Of a DNA stretch of 64,000 nt, positions 1-10,248 are shown in pieces. Under the pieces are notes generated by a model. The model did no database searches, was not told the origin of the DNA, and worked only from the letters and a program-made list of their open reading frames with translations. Position 1 is the stretch's first letter, and the number at the start of each line of letters is the position of its first letter. The position numbers were made by a program, and so were the translations under genes. Source of the DNA: Marinobacter nauticus (lineage in GTDB: Bacteria > Pseudomonadota > Gammaproteobacteria > Pseudomonadales > Oleiphilaceae); assembly GCF_003634635.1 (NCBI RefSeq), contig NZ_RBJB01000005.1:248001-312000 (forward strand), in the 5' to 3' direction.

Positions 1-1197
1 CGCCACTGTCTGGTCGTCGATGCCAATCACGAACACACTGTCCCCGGTTGAAACGGGGAGCGCCAGTAGTGAGGGTGCGGCCAGCAAGGAGCACAGCTGT
101 TGATCAAGCACGGTGGGTTCGGCCTGATCCATGGTTGTGGTGGTGCCGGTTCTCAGAGCAGTGGTTAGCGCACTGTCGCCGTAGGCTGGATTAACGGACA
201 TCTCCGGCAGTTGCCGGCAGGTGCCTGAACGTAGTGTAAGATCCTCACCCTCCCGGCTGAAGCAGAGCACGGGCAGACCGGTGATCAGTGCCAGGCTGCT
301 GGCGGCTTCCGACACCAGTGTGGAGAGGTTTTCCGGGCCAGAGGCTGGCAACGCCAGCGCGGTTCGCACCATGGTGTGTTCCAGCAGCCGCTGGTTCAGC
401 TGACGTCTGGCCTCGCGTGCATCGTAATCAGTATCCAGAGGGATACCGAGGGATGCAGCCACGCTGGCAACCTCTTCGCCGATCTTCTTGTTGATCTCAC
501 GGGTCAGATCTTCCTGCAACCCGAAGATGGTGGCCGCTGCCCCTACGCCTACGGCATCAGACAGAGCTAGCCGGGTAGAGAGACTGACCACCTTGACCAG
601 GTGCCCGGCATCCCTCAGTTGTCCGGGCAAGGCCTGTTGATAGCGCATGGCATCGACAGCCATTGTGCCCAGCCCCCAGGAGGACACCAGCCCGGCGGCG
701 ATGTCGTTCTGCTGGTTCAGTATCTGTTGCTTGCGTTCGGGGCAGGGTGTTTTGATCGCAATGAGCTCGCCAATGTTATGCATCATCCCCAGAAGAAAGG
801 CCTCTTCCGGTTCCGGGTAGCGGGTCAGCGTAGCCAGCGTCTTGGCCGTCAGTGCGGTGGTCAGGGAGTGCCGCCAGAAGTCCCTCAGTTGTTGCCACTC
901 ATCGCCTCCAAGTTCAAACATCAGCTGTCGCAGGGCGGACGTCAGTAGCAGCGTCTGGAATTTTCGGGTCCCCAGTCTCAACAGGGCCTGTTCAACAGAA
1001 TGGCTGGGAGCTCCCCGATGGTATAGCGCGGAACTGGTGAGGGCGAGTAACCGGGTAACGAGGGCGGTGTCGGCAGAAACGATACGACTGATTTCGCGAT
1101 AGCTTTGACCGGAATGGCAGGCGTCCAGAGCGCGCAGGATAACCTCCGGAAGGCTCGGCAGCTGTAGATCTGACGCAATATCCGTCGCTGTAGTCAT
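1..1197 (-). CDS. HDOD-domain signalling protein (3' end lies outside the window)
   Basis: The reading frame is open from an ATG at 1197 to the first base of the window, giving 399 residues with no stop, so the C-terminus is missing. Residues of about 10-205 fit an HDOD domain: LPSLPEVILRALD near the start, a LRLGTRKFQTLLL segment and MMHNIGELIAIK. HDOD is the HD-related output domain without a full metal site. The remaining visible part ends in a GAF-like stretch (LLALPVSTGDSVFVIGID), but this is tentative. Proteins of this layout are usually cytoplasmic signalling proteins, sometimes with a C-terminal GGDEF or kinase module, which cannot be seen here. It is transcribed divergently from the MinD-like gene at 1446, with about 250 bp of AT-rich DNA between them. 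Confidence 0.8.
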   Translation of the reverse strand, partial: MTTATDIASDLQLPSLPEVILRALDACHSGQSYREISRIVSADTALVTRLLALTSSALYHRGAPSHSVEQALLRLGTRKFQTLLLTSALRQLMFELGGDEWQQLRDFWRHSLTTALTAKTLATLTRYPEPEEAFLLGMMHNIGELIAIKTPCPERKQQILNQQNDIAAGLVSSWGLGTMAVDAMRYQQALPGQLRDAGHLVKVVSLSTRLALSDAVGVGAAATIFGLQEDLTREINKKIGEEVASVAASLGIPLDTDYDAREARRQLNQRLLEHTMVRTALALPASGPENLSTLVSEAASSLALITGLPVLCFSREGEDLTLRSGTCRQLPEMSVNPAYGDSALTTALRTGTTTTMDQAEPTVLDQQLCSLLAAPSLLALPVSTGDSVFVIGIDDQTVA

Positions 1198-1445
1198 GGC
1201 ACGCCCCTTTGGTCCTGCGCGGTCCGCTAATGGCCGTGCGCAAGCTTCCCTGTTCTGTATTGAAATAATATGACAGGGTGTTCATTCTTCTTGTTGGTCC
1301 CTGAGCTTAGACAATAATCCGTCACTATTAAATACTTATTGGTGCTTTTTTAAGCAATCTATCATCCGGTCTGTGATATGTGTACCCTTTTTACAGGTTA
1401 AAATGTCGCTTATAGTGACAAGTTTAAGCGTCCAGGCTGTTTTTC

Positions 1446-2771
1446 ATGGAAGTCCCCAAGCAGACACAAAGCCAGAACCCAGCGCAAAAATCGCGCCAGA
1501 CCCGAACCATTGCCATTACGGGCGGAAAGGGCGGTGTTGGCAAGACCACGGTAGCGCTGAACCTGGCCATTGCCCTGTCTGAGCAGGGCCAGAAGGTGCT
1601 TCTGCTGGATGGCGATACCGACCTTGCCAACGTCAGCATTATGGTAGGTGCCTACCCTCAGCGCACGCTTGCCGATGTGGTGGCGGGGCGATGCGCCATG
1701 CAGGATATTATCATGACCACCTACGCCGGGCTGGATCTGATCCCAGGTGCATCCGGTGTGCAGAGCTGTATGGAGATGTCGGAGCAGGGCGGTCTGGCTG
1801 TTCTGCGGGCACTGCATGAGCTTGAGAACCGCTACGACACCGTTATTATCGATACGGCGTCGGGTTTACAGTCGGTGGGCTTGCATATGATTGCTGCTGC
1901 CGAGCTGGCCTGTCTGGTTGTCACGCCTGATCCGGCCTCACTAACCGACGCTTTTTCTCTGATGAAGGTACTCAAACGCCGCGGCTACCGCCGGACTCCG
2001 GCAGTGATCGTTAATATGGCGCAGGGGGCCAGTCAGGCGCGCTCTGTGTTTCAGCGTTTTAATGGTGCCTGTCAGCGCCATCTGCAATGGTCGCTGCATT
2101 ATCTGGGCGGGCTCTGGCGTGATGAAACTCTGCGTCAGTCAGTGCTGGACCAGATGCCGGTGACGGTGCTGCCGGCTTCGGACCCCTCCTGTCGGCAGTT
2201 TCACTCCCTGGCCGAGATGCTGAACGTTCATGTTGGCCGACTGCCCCCAAGAAAGGCGGGGATCGCCGCTTATTGGTACCGGGCCGCCAAACGCGCCACT
2301 GAGGCGGACGCAGGTAATGGTCAGAGCAGCGGGGCGGATAAAAGCAGCCGGCAGCATTGTCTGGATCTGATCGCACAATTAGAAAAGGCCATGATATCGG
2401 TACCCGACGATGTCATGCTCAGATATGAAGCATTTACCCGGCTGTTTGCACTGTTGGGGCGCAGTCCCGATGCCGACACGGTGGAGATCATTCAGACCAG
2501 TCTCGCCGCCATGAACTGGGATAAGCTGCCGACTCGCGATCGCGCCAGTCTTGCTCGTCATTTGCGGCATTTGTCAGATGAGTTGGCACCACCGCCGAGT
2601 GACCAGCCCCCCTCTCAGGCGGTTCATCACAGCCTTGAGGGCCCTCTGTATGACCGGGTCAGTTTCGGTGAGCAGGAGCAACTGGTACGCGCCCTGCGGG
2701 AAAAACCGGCCAATGTCTCACTGGACGACCTGCTGCGGGCGCTGGCGGGCAAAGACCGGACGGGCTCATGA
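1446..2771 (+). CDS. MinD/ParA-family P-loop ATPase with a C-terminal extension
   Basis: This 441-residue protein has a deviant Walker A motif GGKGGVGKTT at about residues 26-35, a DGDTDLAN motif near 55-62 and a DTASG switch segment near 137, the pattern of MinD, ParA and FleN ATPases that switch between monomer and ATP-bound dimer. The ATPase core ends near residue 255. About 185 further residues, partly polar with helical character, match no domain I recognise. There are no flagellar, min or par genes around it, so a FleN, MinD or chromosome-partitioning role is not supported by context. It ends about 270 bp before the fatty acyl-CoA reductase, in the same direction. The family call is firm; the cellular role is unknown. 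Confidence 0.85.
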   Translation: MEVPKQTQSQNPAQKSRQTRTIAITGGKGGVGKTTVALNLAIALSEQGQKVLLLDGDTDLANVSIMVGAYPQRTLADVVAGRCAMQDIIMTTYAGLDLIPGASGVQSCMEMSEQGGLAVLRALHELENRYDTVIIDTASGLQSVGLHMIAAAELACLVVTPDPASLTDAFSLMKVLKRRGYRRTPAVIVNMAQGASQARSVFQRFNGACQRHLQWSLHYLGGLWRDETLRQSVLDQMPVTVLPASDPSCRQFHSLAEMLNVHVGRLPPRKAGIAAYWYRAAKRATEADAGNGQSSGADKSSRQHCLDLIAQLEKAMISVPDDVMLRYEAFTRLFALLGRSPDADTVEIIQTSLAAMNWDKLPTRDRASLARHLRHLSDELAPPPSDQPPSQAVHHSLEGPLYDRVSFGEQEQLVRALREKPANVSLDDLLRALAGKDRTGS

Positions 2772-3040
2772 GGCAGCCGTTTCAGGGTCGATCCATATGC
2801 CTTTTTAATTGTCATTTTATTAGCGTTTTTTGTGTCGTAATTTTGCAGTCTGTCACCGTGCTGTCACGTTCGTTGTGTGAGAATTGACCGATATCGTGGC
2901 TCGTGGCCCGCAATATGCAGGCACTCTGACAGGCGGTTGCAACAGGGAATCAGTGACGACGGGGAAAGGGATGTGCCCCGCCCGCACAGTACTGGCCGGC
3001 GTCAGATCGGCATTAGTGATCTCAGAGAAGGAGTTCTATC
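2772..3040 (+). promoter_or_regulatory. Upstream region of the fatty acyl-CoA reductase gene
   Basis: This gap separates the MinD-like gene from the fatty acyl-CoA reductase. It begins with an AT-rich stretch (2801-2845). It then carries two direct copies of CTGTCAC at 2850-2856 and 2861-2867, spaced 11 bp apart, about one helical turn, which is typical of tandem operator half-sites. The reductase has a clear ribosome binding site, AAGGAG, at about 3028-3033, ahead of ATG 3041. I cannot place a confident -10/-35 pair, and the regulator is unknown. Confidence 0.4.
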
Positions 3041-4582
3041 ATGGCAATACAGCAGGTACATCACGCTGACACTTCATCATCAAAGGTGCTCGGACAGCTA
3101 CGCGGCAAGCGGGTTCTGATCACCGGTACCACCGGCTTTCTGGGCAAGGTGGTCCTCGAAAAGCTGATTCGGGCGGTGCCTGATATTGGCGCTATTTACC
3201 TGCTGATCCGGGGCAATAAACGGCACCCGGATGCTCGTTCCCGTTTCCTGGAAGAAATTGCCACGTCCTCGGTGTTTGACCGTCTTCGCGAGGCCGATTC
3301 AGAGGCATTTGACGCCTTTCTGGAAGAGCGCATTCACTGCGTGACCGGTGAGGTGACCGAAGCGGGTTTCGGGATAGGGCAGGAAGACTATCGCAAACTC
3401 GCCACCGAACTGGATGCGGTGATCAACTCCGCCGCGAGCGTGAATTTCCGTGAAGAGCTCGACAAGGCTCTGGCCATCAACACCCTGTGCCTTCGGAATA
3501 TTGCCGGCCTGGTGGATTTGAACCCGAAGCTTGCGGTCTTGCAGGTCTCCACTTGCTATGTCAATGGCATGAATTCGGGGCAGGTCACCGAATCGGTGAT
3601 CAAGCCGGCAGGCGAGGCCGTGCCGCGTTCCCCGGACGGCTACTATGAGATAGAAGAGCTCGTTCGCCTGCTGCAGGATAAAATTGAAGACGTTCAGGCC
3701 CGTTATTCCGGCAAGGTGCTGGAGAAGAAGTTGGTGGACCTGGGAATTCGGGAAGCCAACCGCTATGGCTGGAGCGATACCTACACCTTTACCAAGTGGC
3801 TGGGCGAACAGTTGCTGATGAAGGCGTTAAGCGGGCGCACCCTGACCATTCTGCGTCCTTCGATTATCGAAAGTGCCCTGGAGGAGCCGGCACCCGGCTG
3901 GATTGAGGGGGTGAAGGTGGCAGATGCCATCATCCTGGCTTACGCACGGGAAAAAGTGACCCTGTTCCCGGGCAAACGCTCCGGTATCATCGATGTGATT
4001 CCAGTGGACCTGGTGGCCAACTCCATCATCCTTTCCCTGGCGGAAGCTCTTGGAGAACCCGGTCGGCGCCGCATCTATCAGTGTTGCAGCGGGGGCGGCA
4101 ATCCAATCTCCCTGGGTGAGTTCATCGACCATCTCATGGCGGAATCAAAAGCCAATTACGCTGCCTACGATCACCTGTTCTACCGGCAGCCCAGCAAGCC
4201 GTTTCTGGCGGTTAACCGGGCGCTGTTTGATTTGGTGATCAGTGGTGTTCGCTTACCGCTCTCCCTGACGGACCGTGTGCTCAAATTACTGGGAAATTCC
4301 CGGGACCTGAAAATGCTCAGGAACCTGGATACCACCCAGTCGCTGGCAACCATTTTTGGTTTCTACACCGCGCCGGATTATATCTTCCGCAACGATGAGC
4401 TGATGGCGCTGGCGAACCGGATGGGTGAGGTCGATAAAGGGCTGTTCCCGGTGGATGCCCGCCTCATTGACTGGGAACTCTACCTGCGCAAGATTCACCT
4501 GGCCGGGCTCAATCGCTATGCCCTGAAAGAACGAAAGGTGTACAGCCTGAAAACCGCGCGCCAGCGTAAAAAAGCAGCCTGA
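3041..4582 (+). CDS. Alcohol-forming fatty acyl-CoA reductase (wax ester pathway)
   Basis: This 513-residue enzyme closely resembles the characterised Marinobacter fatty acyl-CoA reductase of the Maqu_2507 type, which reduces long-chain acyl-CoA (and the aldehyde intermediate) with NADPH to the fatty alcohol used for wax esters. The Rossmann NAD(P)-binding motif GTTGFLG is at residues 29-35. The SDR-type catalytic motif YTFTK is at 248-252. Segments such as INSAASVNFREELDKAL and FFGFYTAPDY-like text near the C-terminus are typical of the FAR family (NAD_binding_4 plus a sterile C-terminal domain). Its length fits the single-module form, not the 660-residue bifunctional type. The start is supported by AAGGAG 8 bp upstream. 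A terminator follows at 4592. No wax ester synthase lies in this window. Confidence 0.95.
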   Translation: MAIQQVHHADTSSSKVLGQLRGKRVLITGTTGFLGKVVLEKLIRAVPDIGAIYLLIRGNKRHPDARSRFLEEIATSSVFDRLREADSEAFDAFLEERIHCVTGEVTEAGFGIGQEDYRKLATELDAVINSAASVNFREELDKALAINTLCLRNIAGLVDLNPKLAVLQVSTCYVNGMNSGQVTESVIKPAGEAVPRSPDGYYEIEELVRLLQDKIEDVQARYSGKVLEKKLVDLGIREANRYGWSDTYTFTKWLGEQLLMKALSGRTLTILRPSIIESALEEPAPGWIEGVKVADAIILAYAREKVTLFPGKRSGIIDVIPVDLVANSIILSLAEALGEPGRRRIYQCCSGGGNPISLGEFIDHLMAESKANYAAYDHLFYRQPSKPFLAVNRALFDLVISGVRLPLSLTDRVLKLLGNSRDLKMLRNLDTTQSLATIFGFYTAPDYIFRNDELMALANRMGEVDKGLFPVDARLIDWELYLRKIHLAGLNRYALKERKVYSLKTARQRKKAA

Positions 4583-4591
4583 AAAACGTCG

Positions 4592-4626
4592 CCGGGGCAG
4601 GAAAGCGCTTCTGCCCCGGTTTCTTC
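4592..4626 (+). terminator. Rho-independent terminator after the fatty acyl-CoA reductase
   Basis: A perfect 9-bp stem (ccggggcag at 4592-4600, ctgccccgg at 4611-4619) with a 10-nt loop is followed by a short T-rich run, 10 bp after the reductase stop codon. Confidence 0.8.
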
Positions 4627-4880
4627 CTTCTGTTTTGGCCATTTCCTGCGGGCAAACTATCCTTGAGAGTATTACCTGGTAGTGGCCCGTCCCTGCCCTT
4701 ATCGCTGCATTTCTGAGCAGGTTGCCCCTAATTGCCGGGCATCTTAGGACGTTAGTCTAATTCATTGTGCGGTGGCACACATGTTGAACTACAGGCATCT
4801 GTCTTGCGGGCGAAAAACGCCCGACCACCCTGAATTTAAAAACCGACAATGACAACAGACTCAGATCAAGGGGGAGCACA

Positions 4881-6830
<1,950 letters not shown>

Positions 6831-6869
6831 CGCCTCGCTGCTGGCACTAACCTGTAAGGAATCTGTTGA

Positions 6870-7535
6870 ATGACACAAACAATTATCGTCGCTGATGATC
6901 ACCCGCTGTTTCGGGCAGCACTGAAACAGGCGGTCAATCAGGCGGTGCCGGATGCCGAGACGGTGGAGGTCGACAGCATCAAGGCGCTGCAGGCGGCGGT
7001 AGAGTCGCACCCGGACGCGGACCTGATCCTGCTGGATCTGAACATGCCGGGTGCCCATGGCTTTTCGGGTCTGGTGTTCATGCGAGGCCAGTACCCGGGT
7101 TTGCCTGTGGTGGTTGTGTCCGGTTCAGAGGATCTGCAGGTGATGCGCCGTTCGATTGATTACGGTGCTTCCGGCTTTATTCCCAAATCGGCACCTTTGC
7201 CGACCATTACCGAGGCGATACAGGCGGTACTGGAGGGGGATGTCTGGCTGCCGGAGGGTGTCGCCGACAAGATTGAGCGTATGCAGGCTGAGACCACGGA
7301 TTTCTCTGAGCGTCTGGCGTCGCTGACACCGCAGCAGTTCCGGGTGTTGGGGATGCTGGCTGAGGGGCTTCTGAACAAGCAGATCGCTTACGATCTGGAT
7401 GTTTCGGAGGCGACGATCAAAGCTCACATCACGGCGGTATTCCGCAAGCTTGGGGTTCGTAACCGGACCCAGGCGGTGATTGCCATTCAGCAGATGGAGC
7501 TGGATCCTTCGGAGCAGTCGCTTTCGGGGAGTTGA
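6870..7535 (+). CDS. NarL/LuxR-family response regulator, probable CrbR/ErdR-type regulator of acs
   Basis: The 221-residue protein has a receiver domain at about residues 4-120, with acidic residues ADDH at 8-11 and phosphoacceptor D56 (LLDLNMPG). A LuxR-type helix-turn-helix follows at about 148-210 (LTPQQFRVLGMLAEGL, then NKQIAYDLDVSEATIKAHI). In Vibrio and Pseudomonas, regulators of this size (CrbR, ErdR) activate acs, and this gene sits 39 bp after acs with a TAAGGA ribosome binding site. The functional link is an inference from family and position. No sensor kinase is in the window, so the partner must be encoded elsewhere. Confidence 0.85.
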   Translation: MTQTIIVADDHPLFRAALKQAVNQAVPDAETVEVDSIKALQAAVESHPDADLILLDLNMPGAHGFSGLVFMRGQYPGLPVVVVSGSEDLQVMRRSIDYGASGFIPKSAPLPTITEAIQAVLEGDVWLPEGVADKIERMQAETTDFSERLASLTPQQFRVLGMLAEGLLNKQIAYDLDVSEATIKAHITAVFRKLGVRNRTQAVIAIQQMELDPSEQSLSGS

Positions 7536-7559
7536 GGTTTTAGCTTTTCAGTTTGTTTC

Positions 7560-7591
7560 AAAACGGGAGCCTTTGGGCTCCCGTTTTTTTT
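7560..7591 (+). terminator. Rho-independent terminator after the response regulator gene
   Basis: AACGGGAGCC and GGCTCCCGTT form a strong stem with a short loop, followed by a run of eight T (7584-7591), 25 bp after the stop codon at 7535. Confidence 0.92.
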
Positions 7592-7982
7592 GCCCGCAAG
7601 TTTGGTGCTGTGCCACGGGTGAGGAAGCCCTCCCTGAGACCGCTACGAGCACCCGCAAGCGGGTCCAGCCAGCAATCATAGATTGCCGTCGTTCTGCTGC
7701 GCATGAAGCTTCGCTTCATAATCGCTTGCCTCACCCATGTGCGCTTTGCTTTGGCCATCCATGGCCAAAGAAATCTCAGGGAGGGCTTCCTCACCCGTGG
7801 CATCATGCTTTGGTGATTGCTTATCGGAATACGCTTGTTCTTACTTTTCTGTGCCGGTTCACTTTCTCTGTCTGTAGCCATTGTTTTATTGAGTTTACTG
7901 TTGTAGTTTTCAGCTAACAAGTGTGCGCTGAAGGTTTCGTGCATGGTGAGTGTGTTCAACAGCAAATGGTGACAAGTAAAAG
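7592..7982. other. Gene-free stretch holding a large hairpin repeat
   Basis: Between the terminator at 7591 and the desaturase start at 7983 I see no credible gene. The stretch holds the hairpin element at 7611-7802 and, after it, about 180 bp of AT-rich DNA that probably carries the desaturase promoter. Short reading frames across it are produced by the inverted repeat and look unlike genes. Confidence 0.7.
7611..7802 (+). repeat. Hairpin element, copy A (expanded core)
   Basis: The two outer arms, 7611-7639 and 7774-7802, are perfectly complementary over 29 bp. The interior starts with ccgctacgagcac (7640-7652) and ends with catgtgcgctt (7737-7747) and ggccatccatggcc (7753-7766), parts of the core shared with the other three copies. 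About 84 bp sit inside the first inner hairpin. This insert contains three more stem-loops: acccgcaagcgggt, gcaatcatagattgc and atgaagcttcgcttcat. The element lies in intergenic DNA after a complete terminator. Confidence 0.85.
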
Positions 7983-9071
7983 ATGAACGCAGCAGTGAAA
8001 CCCGAAACAAGTGTGAGTGCTGTCTTCGGAAAACCGGACGAACGGGAACTCCGGGATCGCATGAAAAAGGAACTTCCCGCTGACACCTTCAAGCCGCAGA
8101 CCTGGCGGGTGATCTGGTTTCTGCCCCTGCAGGCCATTATCTGGGGTGGGCTGGCGGTTATCCTGATGGCGGGTTTGCCGTGGTACGCCAATCTGGGGCT
8201 GGCGTTGCTGGTGGGGCATACCATAGGTTGCCAGGCGTTGCTGGCTCACGAGGTTTTACACGGCGCACTGGGCATGAGCCGGCGCTGGCAGAATGTGTTT
8301 GGCTGGCTGGGGTTTGGGCCGTTATTGGTGCCGCCGGAGTTCTGGCGCAAGTGGCACAATGTCGTGCATCACGGTAACACCAATACCGGTGATACAGACC
8401 CGGACAGCTTCGGTACACTGCGCCGTTACAAGACCAACCCGGGCCAGAAGAAGTTTCACAAGCTGGCTCCGGGTTCGGGTACCTGGTACAGCTATCTCTT
8501 TCTGACCTATTCCTTCACCTTCCACGCCCAGCTGGTGCTGTGGATTCAGGCGAAACGCCGCAAGCAGTTCAAGGGGTTTGATCGTCGGAAGGCCATCGCG
8601 CAGGTGTTTCTGTGCCTGGGGGGGTGGCTGGCGCTGGCTGCGGTTTCTGGCTCGCTCGCGCTGTTTACGGTGCTGATTCCGTTCATGGTGGCCAACGCGC
8701 TGGGTCAGGGCTATATCCTCACCAATCACTTCCTGCGCCCGCAGACAGCCACCAATAACCCGCTGGATAACTCGATGAGCCTGCGCAGCCATCCGGTGCT
8801 GGACCGCCTGCATTTCCGATTCAGCCACCATATTGAACACCACTTTTTTCCGATAATGGCCCACAACATGGCTCCGAGGGTTCGCAAGTGGCTGGAGGAA
8901 AACGAGCCGGAGCGTTATATGGCCATGCCTCATGGCACGGCGCTCAAGATGTTGTACACCACCCCGCGGGTCTATAAATCTCCGACGGAGTTGGTGGATC
9001 CTAATGATGAAAGCCGGGTGTTTGATTTGCTGCCGTTACAATCAGAGTACTCAGCAGCCAATCTGAATTAA
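7983..9071 (+). CDS. Membrane fatty acid desaturase
   Basis: This 362-residue protein carries the three histidine clusters of the di-iron membrane desaturase/hydroxylase superfamily: HEVLH at 89-93, HNVVHH at 125-130 and HHIEHH at 282-287. Hydrophobic stretches at about 42-83, 165-185 and 205-235 form the membrane part. Such enzymes use O2 and electrons from a ferredoxin or cytochrome partner to insert a double bond in an acyl chain. The chain position and lipid form cannot be read from sequence. No electron partner is adjacent. The gene ends 4 bp inside the end of the convergent dehydrogenase gene. Confidence 0.88.
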   Translation: MNAAVKPETSVSAVFGKPDERELRDRMKKELPADTFKPQTWRVIWFLPLQAIIWGGLAVILMAGLPWYANLGLALLVGHTIGCQALLAHEVLHGALGMSRRWQNVFGWLGFGPLLVPPEFWRKWHNVVHHGNTNTGDTDPDSFGTLRRYKTNPGQKKFHKLAPGSGTWYSYLFLTYSFTFHAQLVLWIQAKRRKQFKGFDRRKAIAQVFLCLGGWLALAAVSGSLALFTVLIPFMVANALGQGYILTNHFLRPQTATNNPLDNSMSLRSHPVLDRLHFRFSHHIEHHFFPIMAHNMAPRVRKWLEENEPERYMAMPHGTALKMLYTTPRVYKSPTELVDPNDESRVFDLLPLQSEYSAANLN

Positions 9072-10048
9072 CTCCCGGCGTAGCCAAGCTCTTTGTTCAC
9101 CAGGTTAAACAGCTCGCCCCGCTTGTGCCACCGATCAAAGTTCTCCAGGAACTGATCGGTGAGCGCCCGCTTCCAGCCGATAAAATCACCGGCCATATGG
9201 GCGGTCATGATCACGTTTTCCCGCTGCCAGAGCGGGTGATCCGAGGGCAGGGGCTCCTCCTCAAAAACATCCAGTCCGGCGCCGGCAATCTCGCCATCGT
9301 CGAGTGCCTTGAGCAGGGCTTCGGTATTGACGATCGGGCCGCGGCCGATGTTGATCAGGCGTGCGGTCTTTTTCATGGCGGCAAAGGCTTTGGCATCAAA
9401 CAGGCCTTCGGTTTGTGGCGTTAACGGTGCCGCAATCACCACGAAGTCTGCGTGTGAAAGCTGCTCATAGAGCTCATCGTTGCCATGCACCGCCACGAAA
9501 TCCGGGTCATCATGTCTCGGGGTACGGGCGATACCGTGGGCGTGCAGGCCGATGGCATTTACCAGCCGGCCAATCTGCCGGCCGATGGAGCCAGCGCCAA
9601 CCACCAGTACCTGTTTGCCCTCGGCCCGTTCGGTATCCCGGTGTTTCCACTCCTGATTCATCTGCAGCCGGATGGAGCGGGGGAAATCCTTGGCGAACAT
9701 CAGGATGGTACAGAGTACGTATTCGGCGATGGTGCGGTCGAAAATGCCACGGGCGTTGGTGACCACGACATCGCTCTTGATCAGGGCGGGAAACATCAGC
9801 GCATCTACGCCCGCGCTGGTGGCGTGAATCCATTGCAGCTTGTCAGCACAGGGCCAGGCCGCTTCAAGGGCTTCGGTACGGAAGTCCGTGACCATCATGA
9901 CATCGGTGCCGGGCAGGCTTTCACGCAGGGTGGGTTCGTCGCAGGCGAAGCGCACTTCAGCCCGGGCCTTGACCGCCTCTATACCCGGCGGTGCCGGCTC
10001 TCCCGGTGCTGTCAGAACGGTAACGACCGGTTTGCGTGAATCTGTCAT
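9068..10048 (-). CDS. D-2-hydroxyacid dehydrogenase (NAD(P)-dependent)
   Basis: A 326-residue member of the D-isomer-specific 2-hydroxyacid dehydrogenase family, which interconverts 2-oxo acids and D-2-hydroxy acids. The nucleotide-binding motif VVGAGSIGRQIG is near residues 149-160. The catalytic triad is visible as Arg in INIGRGPIVN, Glu in GLDVFEEEPLP and His in TAHMAGD. The substrate is not predictable. The start is supported by GGAGG 6 bp before the ATG at 10048. It overlaps the desaturase tail by 4 bp in convergent orientation. It diverges from the aminotransferase gene at 10249, with about 200 bp of shared upstream DNA. Confidence 0.9.
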   Translation of the reverse strand: MTDSRKPVVTVLTAPGEPAPPGIEAVKARAEVRFACDEPTLRESLPGTDVMMVTDFRTEALEAAWPCADKLQWIHATSAGVDALMFPALIKSDVVVTNARGIFDRTIAEYVLCTILMFAKDFPRSIRLQMNQEWKHRDTERAEGKQVLVVGAGSIGRQIGRLVNAIGLHAHGIARTPRHDDPDFVAVHGNDELYEQLSHADFVVIAAPLTPQTEGLFDAKAFAAMKKTARLINIGRGPIVNTEALLKALDDGEIAGAGLDVFEEEPLPSDHPLWQRENVIMTAHMAGDFIGWKRALTDQFLENFDRWHKRGELFNLVNKELGYAGS

Positions 10049-10248
10049 GTAACCTCCGGTAATGGTGTACTCAATAACGACTGTCTTACTAGTCTGGTAG
10101 GCGGTTGTGGGCTGGTCAACCTGAGGCGGCCGGAACCGGTTTTTCAGGGGTTCGGTTATCCTTTAGTCCCGCTTGCTTGTACCCCCCCTCTTTCCTGACT
10201 AACCTGCAAAGGTACTCTTTTGTTTACCCTGTCCCCCAGGAGGTGCTT

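Noticed and set aside
4773-4787. A sigma-54 promoter (TGGCACACATGTTGA) upstream of acs
   Set aside because: The -24 GG is there, but the -12 GC reads GA, which is normally essential. Kept only as a note.
7601-7815. TTTGGTG direct repeats (7601-7607 and 7809-7815) as target-site duplication of hairpin A
   Set aside because: They are 3 and 6 bp away from the arms, not next to them, and the other copies lack such flanking repeats.
7480-8010. Overlapping open frames on both strands across hairpin copy A
   Set aside because: The coding potential comes from the inverted repeat and its GC content. They cross a terminator and have no ribosome binding sites.
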